DNA from: JAHBNG01 sp039028975
GTDB lineage: Bacteria; Chloroflexota; Anaerolineae; Caldilineales; Caldilineaceae
Reading direction: 5' to 3'
DNA: 51,862 nt
Assembly (NCBI GenBank): GCA_039028975.1
Contig: JBCCHB010000125.1
Span: 1 to 51,862 of the forward strand
In this document: in pieces, positions 7,801 through 14,500 of the stretch
How positions within the stretch are numbered: the stretch's first letter is position 1
How the letters are laid out: each line of letters starts with the position of its first letter
Notes under the pieces: model-generated
Told to the model about the DNA's origin: nothing
Seen by the model: only the letters and a program-made list of their open reading frames with translations
Databases searched by the model: none
Translations under genes and position numbers: made by a program

Positions 7801-10259
7801 TAGGTGGTGACGTTGCCAGCTGGCGCGGCTGCACCAGTGGTGGGCAGGCCCGCAGTGTCGACGCGGATGAGCTGGCGCTGGTTGAGGTTGACCAGCCAGA
7901 GCGCTCCGTCGGGCGCAATATCTGCACCGCCAAAGCCGACGGTGCCGACCTTGGCAAAGGCATCCAGATCGATGCTTCGACCAGCCCGTATTTCGTATTC
8001 ATCGTCCAGTGTGCCGTTGCTGTCAACCGTACGCTGGACGGTGCCTAGATCAATGCCGTTAACGCCTTGAAGCGTAAAGCCCGGGCTACCAGAATTAAAG
8101 GTGCCGCCACTTGGGCCATAGGCGGTCACGTAGACGCCGTCCACCGTGTAGGTGTCGCTGCCGTTGAAATTGGCCAGCGGACCTAAACCGACATGACGTT
8201 TAAGCACGGCTGCGCTGTAGAGGATACCGCTGTTGCTGTCGTGAGCGTTGGCCCACACCGCGCCCATATCTTGGCTCGCGGCATCGCTGCTGTAGGCATT
8301 AATGCCATTGGGATAGTCAAAGGAGAAGAGGCCGGAGTTGGCTGCACCAGGCCCACTGCTGTAACAGGTCGTGGCAATGGTGGGCGCCTCGCAGGTAGAG
8401 GGTCGATCTTTAGGCGCAAAGCCTGTGTTAACCACAGTCCACCCATCCCCAACATTGACAAAGTTGACGTTGGTCTGACTATCCTGGCCAAAGACGGTCG
8501 GATCCTGGGTGTTGTCATCACCGAGGGTCATTACCGTGACCGCCGAACTACTTACCGAAGGCAGGGTGAAGACCAATCGGGTGCTGCCCAGCAGACCAGC
8601 TTCTGGCATAAAGACGTAGCTGCCGTCTGCTGCGGTGACAGTGCTAGACATGACGCCGTTGGCATCAACCGCGGTCACGACGATGTTTTCTAACCCCTCT
8701 TCGTTGGTATCCTGTTGGCCGTTGACGTTGTTGTCTAGGAAGACCACTCCACGGATACCGCTGTTGGGCGTGGCAAAGGTAAAGCGCTGGCCACTGACAA
8801 AGTTGATGTCGTTGATGGTGTATAGCCCGCTGCCCTGGGCCGTCATCGTCTGGGCAGATTCATCACCAAAGTCGCCGTCCATATCGCTGTCTACCAGCAG
8901 ATAGAGGACGCCTTCGACCATTGGCAGATCCAACTCAGGATCGTCTACGTTGATCTGCAGATGGACGGCACCAACGCTGCCTGTCTCTTGCACCATCCAC
9001 TCGCGAGTCAGACGCGACTTGCCCGCGGGATAGCCGCTGGCCACGCTGTCGGTGACCCAGCTTGTGGCGTCCAGCCCGTTGTTGCCCCAAACCATAAAGT
9101 TGCCGTCACCGAGCGAGGTACGGCTACTCTCTATGTTGGCGCTGGTAAAGTCGTTGTTGCTAGCTACGGTGATAATGCCATCCGCATTGGCCGAGCGGGC
9201 GATGCGCTGGTTTAGGGCGGTGCTGTTGTCCTCACCGAGGCCCGCTACGCTGTTGTGATACCCACTGTTGGCTGCGGCATCCCAGACGATAGTTCCCTGG
9301 CTGCTGACATAATTGCCTTCGTTAAGGCCATCCTCATTGGGCGCTTCAAAGGTCGTGCTGTCGCCATCATTGTCGCTGCTCAGGGTGATGCCATATTTGA
9401 GGGCCAGATAGCTCTCGATGCGCTGTAGGTCGGCCAGTGTCACAGAATCTGCATAGATAATCATCTCGCTCATTTCGCCGGAGAGGAAGAGCGTATTGAC
9501 GTGTGAAGCACCCACGTAGCGATTGTTGGCACCAATATTGGAGGCCGTATCTGTATCGCTGGCGACAAGTCTGTTATTCAAATAGATCTGTCGGCCCACC
9601 GTATTCGGATATCGGAATCCCAGAATTGCCAACGTGTTCAGCGTATACGTATTATTCGCCGTTGAGAAGGGATTACTGTGCCTGGGATGATTGAGGATAC
9701 CCGATGCGCCAAAACCCAGAGCAATCCCTTGATTTAGCGCAGCAGCACCAGCACCATACAGATAGTGCACAGCATTGCTCGATTCCTTGGCTACGGCGAT
9801 GACGTTATAGCTGCTTGTACCAACGGGTGCTACGCCATTGGGTAGGATAAATCGGTCATTCCCGTCAAAATCGATGATGGGGTTGAAATTGACGTTGTCG
9901 GTTGTGTTGTTGCGATAGGTGGGCTGCTGGCTGGCTGTACCGTTGGTGCCGTGGTTGACCTTACCTGACTGGTCATCCCACTGAGCCACAGTAGCACCGT
10001 CGCTTGTGGTGCTGGTGCCAGCGTCGGCGCGCAGCCAGAGATCTAGATTTGGTACGACGCCGCCCGGTCCGGTGGCTTGGGCGTGGGCGGTGGATGCATC
10101 TGGCCAGATATGGACGAGCCACGGGCTGATTCTCTGTGGGATGATGGAGTATAAAGCGGCCTCGGAGATGAGTCCACTTAGCGTGGCGATCATCAGGGCG
10201 ATGATAAGTAGTCGAGAAACTCGGTACTGATTGGGAAATTGGTTCAACCGGTTGAACAT
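1842..10259 (-). CDS. Giant secreted multidomain surface protein (LamG/DUF8202-like, SdrD-B, DUF11 repeats)
   Basis: About 2,805 aa from the ATG at 10,259, chosen because TAGGAG lies about 9 bases upstream and a hydrophobic segment follows (residues 16-36, then AHAQ near residue 60). Upstream in-frame codons to 10,451 lack these features. Order: concanavalin/LamG-like region (about 65-290) running into a DUF8202-like segment with the YLALKYGI motif; SdrD-B-like module (about 500-610); a region of repeated blade-like segments containing LKRHVGLG and LWLVNLNQRQL (about 620-1080), shared with the next giant protein; SdrD-B (about 1123); DUF11 modules starting near 1260, 1430, 1578, 1736, 1931, 2098, 2366 and 2540, with an SdrD-B at about 2241; FnIII-like C-terminal domain (about 2695-2790) ending FLPFAAR. 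The linkers are Asp-rich (DEDDHDPA), suggesting Ca2+ binding. Likely an adhesin or cell-surface scaffold; ligand unknown. Confidence 0.88.
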   Translation of the reverse strand: MFNRLNQFPNQYRVSRLLIIALMIATLSGLISEAALYSIIPQRISPWLVHIWPDASTAHAQATGPGGVVPNLDLWLRADAGTSTTSDGATVAQWDDQSGKVNHGTNGTASQQPTYRNNTTDNVNFNPIIDFDGNDRFILPNGVAPVGTSSYNVIAVAKESSNAVHYLYGAGAAALNQGIALGFGASGILNHPRHSNPFSTANNTYTLNTLAILGFRYPNTVGRQIYLNNRLVASDTDTASNIGANNRYVGASHVNTLFLSGEMSEMIIYADSVTLADLQRIESYLALKYGITLSSDNDGDSTTFEAPNEDGLNEGNYVSSQGTIVWDAAANSGYHNSVAGLGEDNSTALNQRIARSANADGIITVASNNDFTSANIESSRTSLGDGNFMVWGNNGLDATSWVTDSVASGYPAGKSRLTREWMVQETGSVGAVHLQINVDDPELDLPMVEGVLYLLVDSDMDGDFGDESAQTMTAQGSGLYTINDINFVSGQRFTFATPNSGIRGVVFLDNNVNGQQDTNEEGLENIVVTAVDANGVMSSTVTAADGSYVFMPEAGLLGSTRLVFTLPSVSSSAVTVMTLGDDNTQDPTVFGQDSQTNVNFVNVGDGWTVVNTGFAPKDRPSTCEAPTIATTCYSSGPGAANSGLFSFDYPNGINAYSSDAASQDMGAVWANAHDSNSGILYSAAVLKRHVGLGPLANFNGSDTYTVDGVYVTAYGPSGGTFNSGSPGFTLQGVNGIDLGTVQRTVDSNGTLDDEYEIRAGRSIDLDAFAKVGTVGFGGADIAPDGALWLVNLNQRQLIRVDTAGLPTTGAAAPAGNVTTYPISDPGCTNGDYRPWALTFYGGKGYLGIVCSAETSQNRADLHVYIRSFDPNAPAASVTNELDIPLDYDRQTLYFTYRGPIGPNAQWNPWIDTWQVVSPHAGEYANPQPILSDIEFTIDGDMILGFMDRWGHQTLQTNLEAKPLTSNPKARASITAGDIAKVCTDNAGGWILEGDAGCPIHDPNGFMLRIDGPGGINAPLEFFYHEFAALCVPHTFRNEIYGGGFCVGPTGRDIISPVYAPGGEVTGRGASAATLRQQGIRVFSSETGRVSRAHVMILPNSLACAAGTTHNMGQLACFCPPPPLEIGNRVWTDYDLDGEQDPGEPPIAGVTVELVSGSSVIATAITDARGEYYFSGFSGSDTANAKYNLAIPGIGVSVRIPNADGAQQAPLVGLVLTPSDQGSDDRLDSDAILNGDDAVILVDTTPGVINHTYDFGFAPDDWDLALRKSVPVQYVAAGSNVVFTIDIFNQGAGPIDNIEIVDYVPANLSVNDANWTPNTLTGPGTVTRTLTAGNELPSRGLWPGESVGVDISMDVAGGLADNTVIVNKAEIASMTSTSGAAIVDIDSTPDSTDDESNVKDDVINENGLAGGDEDDHDPAQITVTSQTDIYDLALRKRLAAGQSSVVNQGEDVLFTIEVFNQGTSAASNITLVDRYPTGFTLSPNDATWTDQGTTATVDWSGTLQPGESTTVDILLRAGTTLGTLQNFAEINTDDGDDVDSTPGGDNSDTLLDDVISGNATANATDDEDDHDVAEVTVRRFDLALRKQLAAGQPTTTVKGADVTYVIDVFNQGSVDAFDISVVDYLTDTLLLSENDTNGWTLVETNQLARNIPGPLAPNGSERLTITLRISDTAVLGQLDNYAEIATASDIPAGPPAQDVDSAPDTVNGNDPLIDDEILNDGTNDQDDHDIASVTIGRFDLALIKEYVSDTSLDGNSTDGIIGINDQVVFRMTVTNQGDVPAYDIRVTDHNPEGIVADDSDPAYNMDNGWVTESMILNHNVLPGPLNPTESITIEITLRSVGPNSVLYPAAGLIGTHTNWAEISSAANLPGGPPVVDEDSPYDEDPANDAGGQPGSAADNYVDGNGTGTIGDGVDTTDEDDHDPAQVTVQNTFDLAVIKYLIYDDGTPNFDVPEVAAGDVITYEYYVENQGTETATGFTLIEHVPAGLILNDANWTPNNVAGPGTATRTYNTSLPPGEVITDTVLFQAAPDIQPGQVYTNIIEIESATNGAGLTDVDSDADSNATNETFVEDNQTRQNFRLNPAIFDEDDHDPAVVMAAHVTAITLTKSLNTPPTVTVGSSISFTIRITNTGSITITSLPMTDTYDTAHLSFDTAADLTGPNPATEPANDGEILWSNVIQYDADNQLAPNEVLDIIVWFNTRAETTNLAGGASTCDTAGHTYNNASAMGESTCVEVPIDPAEPKLTLGDLIWHDIDNDGIQDTNEPGIDGVLVYLWELDGSNNPILTSLMTTTTTTTNTVSGFYQFEVPSGNSYRVEVASSNFDPGGPLEGFVLGANQANITNDADPDQTAPNVTTNVDTLDFGFYCEFDLALVKTLAAGQPATIQAGDDVTFTLTVHNQGVVTATNVSLADYIPTGFTLNDGNWSGSGTGPSTVNRLLAGPLTPSGTANDSASVDIVLTAGATLSGTYTNTAEIITYTTSIVDGNGNPLPDVDSTPDDTDGNDSGETTALVDDEVAQDGKNGGDEDDHDPASITVTFLRPTLALSKQVNTTPNDPTFGVGETISYTIRITNTGSVLLTVVPLEDRYSDVFLTFVSASVPPDVSSGNGLLTWSDVTTALGNIAPGASVSLDVTFTTEADTTLLQPVAPCTEAGHTPNIVDVVSALADPDGDDGNSSDDVAVVKDADDRDCAEVQILNPTAVQLASSSISQTPDGVLVRWSMVSESDVVGFNIWKSNGAEAEMRSTEMIVATNAGQTNGASYQWLDAGATLNQGDTYVLELVHSDGSTERIVIDVMSGGNVFLPFAAR

Positions 10260-10294
10260 GGGCTGATGACTCCTAGAACTAAAGTGCGGTCGAT

Positions 10295-10357
10295 TTGAGA
10301 ACAGAGTATTTTTATAGGAAAGTATAAAAATCGCCCCTAAAACGTGGCCAAATTCTG
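10295..10357 (-). promoter_or_regulatory. Putative promoter of the first giant gene, shared with the SH3b lipoprotein gene
   Basis: Read on the minus strand, this stretch contains CCAGAATTTGGCCA, then TTTTATACTTTCCTATA. The same arrangement, with about 40 of 55 bases identical, occurs at 29,069-29,115 just ahead of the lipoprotein gene at 29,132. TTTGGC/TTGGAC could be a -35 and TATACT a -10. Sharing between two otherwise unrelated secreted-protein genes suggests common control. Confidence 0.45.
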
Positions 10358-10611
10358 GCTGCTCACGTAGTGGTCGCTCCGACCTAGCTGACGGCTGACT
10401 GGCTGAAAGCTTTTTATTTGATGCATCTCGTTGATTCCACCAGGCAGGCAAAATCGACGGACTGCCCGAATCGATAGACCGTCTCGCGAGGATTCACATA
10501 TGTCGGGTAAATCAGAGAGAAGTACGATGCGCTGCAAAGAGACAATCAATCATTGCTCATGGCGCTGGGGTGAAAGGAATAGTATGGGCGGGTCGGTTCG
10601 TTTTCTGATAA

Positions 10612-10692
10612 CAGCATAACAGGAAATGACCAGAATCCGCATCAGACAATTTATGTAATCCTTTCAAATAATAGGGTATCTTTTTGTGGGCT
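10612..10692 (+). repeat. Dispersed intergenic repeat, family C copy 1
   Basis: An approximately 80-base segment containing CGCATCAGACAATTTATGTAAT and ATAGGGTATCTTTTTGTG. It matches 25,452-25,532 (CGCATCTGTCATTTTATGTA and ATAGGGTATTTTTTTGTTG) at roughly 70-75% by eye. It ends just before the second heptamer array. No coding content. Confidence 0.55.
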
Positions 10693-10701
10693 GTGATCTG
10701 T

Positions 10702-10785
10702 AGTGCGTGGTGCGTGGTGCGTGGTGCGTGGTGCGTGGTGCGTGGTGCGTGGTGCGTGGTGCGTGGTGCGTGGTGCGTGGTGCGT
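10702..10785. repeat. GGTGCGT heptamer tandem array (copy 2)
   Basis: One imperfect unit (AGTGCGT, 10,702-10,708) followed by eleven perfect GGTGCGT units (10,709-10,785). It precedes the degenerate AAA/nuclease copy exactly as array 1 precedes the intact gene. Confidence 0.95.
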
Positions 10786-10848
10786 GGATGAATTGTAGCT
10801 GTCTGACAATCCACCTGCCACCTTGCAACTCTGCAACCTTGAATAGTA

Positions 10849-10857
10849 TGGTATAAT
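10849..10857 (+). promoter_or_regulatory. Extended -10 promoter candidate retained upstream of pseudogene
   Basis: TGGTATAAT, identical in sequence and flanks to the element at 139-147. The promoter survived although the gene behind it is broken. Confidence 0.45.
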
Positions 10858-10888
10858 TTCGTTGAATCTTTCCTGGAGAGATGGCGAA

Positions 10889-11417
10889 TTGTCACGCCCG
10901 CGGCGCTCAGGCAAGTCATTGACGCTCTCGACCATTAAGTCTATCTACCTGGGCCAGCGTGAATTATTTTCCCGCCTTTGGATTGAAGAGCAGTGGGATT
11001 GGGAGAAGATCCATCCAGTTAGAGCGAATCATCACCCTCATTAAGAGCATCTTCAAAACTATTCCCTACCAGATTTTCATCAAAAGTGCCGAAGCTTACT
11101 ATCACAGCCTCATCTATCTCGTCTTCTTCTATCTAGGTCAATACACCGATGCCGAGGTCAACACCAACGACGGGCGCTTGGATTGTGTGGTCAAGACCCC
11201 GACCCACATCTATATCCTCGAATTCAAGCTTGATAAGAGCGCCGACCTCCCTGAGCCTCCAGCGAAGGAGCAAATACTCTGGTTGCAGCAGATCAAAGAC
11301 AAAGGCTACGCCGACAAGTACGCGGCCGATACAAGAGCCAAAGTCCTCCTTGGCATCAACTTCAGCAGCGAGAAGAAGACGGTGGATGGGTGGGAGAAGG
11401 AGGAGATGATAGGGTGA
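10889..11417 (+). pseudogene. AAA-ATPase/PD-(D/E)XK nuclease, internally deleted copy
   Basis: Degenerate paralogue of the gene at 223-1764. The first about 42 codons are missing: the leader runs straight into SRPRRSGKS with no usable start. About 40 codons around Walker A are then kept (to WDWEKIHPV near 11,020). Roughly 920 bases covering Walker B, the sensor and the middle of the protein are deleted. The C-terminal nuclease part resumes in another frame (ERIITLIKSIF) and runs to the stop at 11,417, keeping DGRLD and ILEFK. It carries an extra segment around LPEPPAKEQILW relative to the intact copy. A free-standing C-terminal product cannot be excluded, because an ATG at 10,959 opens that frame. 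Confidence 0.85.
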
Positions 11418-11466
11418 ACAAGATGAGGGGATGATAGGATGAAGGGATGATTGAGATGATCCATAG

Positions 11467-11516
11467 GCGAATTATAGTTGCCTGACAGTTCACGTTTAAC
11501 TCTGCAGCCCTTCAAC
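11467..11516 (+). repeat. Diverged partial copy of the duplicated leader
   Basis: GAATTATAGTTGCCTGACAG followed by CTCTGCAGCCCTTCAACC resembles the leader at 76-115 and 10,791-10,838. It lies just behind the deleted nuclease copy and in front of the 3' end of the second giant gene, consistent with a third, older duplication boundary. Confidence 0.4.
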
Positions 11517-11553
11517 CATGAAGACCGATTGAATAGGAATATGTCCAGCACTA

Positions 11554-11583
11554 AGCTCCCTTCCCCAGGGTGGGGGAAGGGCC
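11554..11583. repeat. GC-rich hairpin downstream of the second giant gene
   Basis: CCCTTCCCCAGGGTGGGGGAAGGG can fold with CCTTCCCC pairing to GGGGGAAGG. It sits 13-40 bases beyond the stop codon of the minus-strand gene ending at 11,596. It could act as a terminator or be a REP-like dispersed palindrome; no U-tract follows on the minus strand. Confidence 0.4.
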
Positions 11584-11595
11584 AGGGATGGGGGC

Positions 11596-14500
11596 CTACC
11601 TCGCCACCAACGGCAATAAGATATTCCTTCCACTCATTGCATCAATTACCATCCGTTCAGTCGAACCATCAATCTTCACAATTTCCAGCACGTAGACGTC
11701 TCCCTGACGGAGACTTGTTCCTGAATCCAGCCATTCATAGCTCGAGCCACTGGATTGGCCGCTCTTCCGGGCAACAATCATCTCGCCACTGCGTACCTCC
11801 GCCTCTACGCCGCTGGATTTCCAGACATAGAGGCCAATGATGTTGCTCTCATCCTCTGTCGTCCAACGCACCAGCACGCCATCGGATGTCTGGCGCACAC
11901 TGCGATTGGATAAGGTCACAGCCGTAGGGTTACGAATCGGCACGCTGTCACAATCTTCGTCATCGGCATCAGGTATTACAGGGGTGCCGCCAGCATCTGC
12001 TCCATTTACGCTGGCCAGATTGGGGACTTCACCCTCATGATTACACGGTGCCATGTTTGGCAGCAGAGTTGTATCAGCACGAGTAGTAAAGAAGACGTCT
12101 ACCTCCACGATCTCGCCAATGCCAAGACCGTTGGGATCGGCAGCGAGCAGATTTGTCCACCGCAACTGATTCGGTTCGACGCCAACAACAGGGTCGGGCG
12201 CAGGATTGGCGCTCTGATAAGTAAGGAAGACATTGTTGAAGAAGTCTTCCAGCGGAAGGGTGGTGATGGTCACATCGCCTGTGTTGGTGATGCGAATGGT
12301 GAAAGAAATGGTCTCACCAACTCTAACGTCTCCCATGCCGTTGTACCGTTTGTCGAGAGCTAGCGAAGGGTTGACGGGTGCTGATACGACCGTAACAACT
12401 GCCGGGTCGTGGTCATCTTCATCGCCCCCATTCTTGCCATCTGCGTTGATTTCGTCGTCTACCAAGGCTGTCGATTCTCCGACGCCATTGCCGTCAGTGC
12501 TGTCTGGGTCCGAATCGGCGTCGGGCAGGTTGCCACCACTGCCATCTTTCACACTCGAATCAAAGTCGGCAATCTCAGCAGTGTTGGTGTAGGTGCCGCT
12601 GAGGGTTGCGCCCGCCGTTAGTACAATATCGATGCTGGTCGCTGAACCAACTGTACCGCTTGGCGTTAACGTGGCGTTCACCGTTTGCGTAACCGTTCCG
12701 CTTACCCCATCGGGACCCACGGTACCACCATTCCAGTTGCCGTCGTTGAGGGTAAAACCTGCTGGAATGTAATCGGCGATGATTATGTTGGTGGCCGTGA
12801 CGACACCTTGGTTGTAGAGTGTGAGGGTGAAACGCACGTCATCACCTGGTTGGATGGTCGCCGATTGACCTAAGGCCAGCTTTTTGTCCAGCGCCAGATC
12901 GAAGCGGCAGTAGTAGCCAAAGTCCAAGGTATCCACATTGGTGGTGACGTTGAGTTCGGTCTGGGTGGCCACTGTGGTGCCGCTGATGTTGGGTTGGTTG
13001 TTGGCGATGACAAAGCCATCTAGAGGACCACCTGGAATAAAGTTGCTAGCGTCTACCTCCACTTGATAATTCGTGTTGGCATCTACGTTGAACTGGTAGA
13101 AGCCACTGACTGTGTTGGTCGTGGTCGTTGTTGCAGACATCACGAAGTTGGTACCGCCGCCCGTCACTTCGTAGAGATTGACTACCACGCCGTCGATACC
13201 CGGTTCATTGGCATCCTGGGTTCCGTTGTTGTTGATATCGTGCCAGATGATATCTCCCAAAGTTAGCTTAGGTTCTGGCGGGTCGATAGGAACTTCCACA
13301 CAAGATTCCATGCCTAGCGCAGAGGCAATGTTGTATGTGGTACCAGCCGTTTCACACTCGATGCCGCCTGGTAGCGCGGTCGTCTCGGTCTTGGCTGTAA
13401 AGGTGACGATAATGTCCATCGTCTCATTAGGATCCAGCTGATTGTTGGTGCTTTCATAGATGAGCACGTTGGTCCACTCGATGGATCCATCATCGGTTAC
13501 ATCACTGGCCGGATTGGGGCCAGATGCATCGGCAACAGCATCGTAGGTCAAATAATTGATATCGTACGTGTCGGTGAGCGGCAAACTCGTTATGGCAATG
13601 CTGCCTGTGTTGGTGATGCGGATGGTAAAGCTGACGGACAAGCCTGCCGTTAGGGGTAAAGGCGTATTGACGAACTTGGTCATCGCGATGCTGGGTACCT
13701 GGGTCGTACCAAAACCAAAATCATAGGTGTGATTGTTAGCCCCAGCTGTGCCTGTATCAAAGGCGACAATGGCTGTGGTGCCGTTGAGGGTACCGTCTGA
13801 ATCGCGCTGATCAGCATCGGCATTGGCTGGGGTAACAAATAGACCGCTGAGCGCCGCTTGCTGACTTCCCCCTTCTGCGTTGGGAATGCGCACCTCGAAG
13901 CCCGTGGTGTTGGCGGTCAATCCTGTGATATCGTAGATCGCGCTAGCCGTATTTGTTCCTGGCCCGCTCGAGAATAGATAGTTGCCATTGGTATCGGTGG
14001 TCGCCGTGCCGAGCAGATTGTTGCTACTGTCGTAGAGCTCGACAGTCACGTCTGTGATGGCTGGTTCGCCAGGATCCTGAACACCGTCGCCGTCGGTATC
14101 TTCCCAGACGCGATTGCCGATTTCGAGGGGGGGAGCGCTACAGATTACTTGCGGCTCACCCAGGCCCGCGGCTTTCCCAAAGAAACGGGTGCCAACCTGT
14201 GGTACAACCATGTACCCATCGGTGCGGGCACCGCTTGCAGCGCTGTACCAGTGGAGGCCCTGTGTAAAGGTGCCTTGACCACCATTGCTTTGGATCAGAA
14301 TGGGATCGTAGACGGTGTTGATGACTTCGTTGTCGCCTGGGAAGTAGCCCAGACCACCCGTGGAAACCTCTAGGTGATTGGCGGTATCACCCTGATCCGC
14401 ATTGAGGCCGTCAAAGTAGTCACCATAGTAAAATTCACCCGTATTGCTCAACCCATCGTTGCCGCGGGCACCAAAATTACCGTTACCACCATCACCCTCA

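Larger units (their letters stand above)
10260..10701. other. Non-coding region upstream of the first giant gene
   Basis: About 440 bases with no credible gene. It holds the giant gene's ribosome-binding site (TAGGAG, minus strand, about 10,270), the promoter candidate above and one copy of a dispersed repeat (10,612-10,692). Open frames here lack ribosome-binding sites and recognisable similarity. Confidence 0.6.

Noticed and set aside
10260..10451. N-terminal extension of the first giant protein to 10,451
   Set aside because: The extension lacks a ribosome-binding site and has no signal-like sequence; TAGGAG and the hydrophobic segment support the ATG at 10,259.
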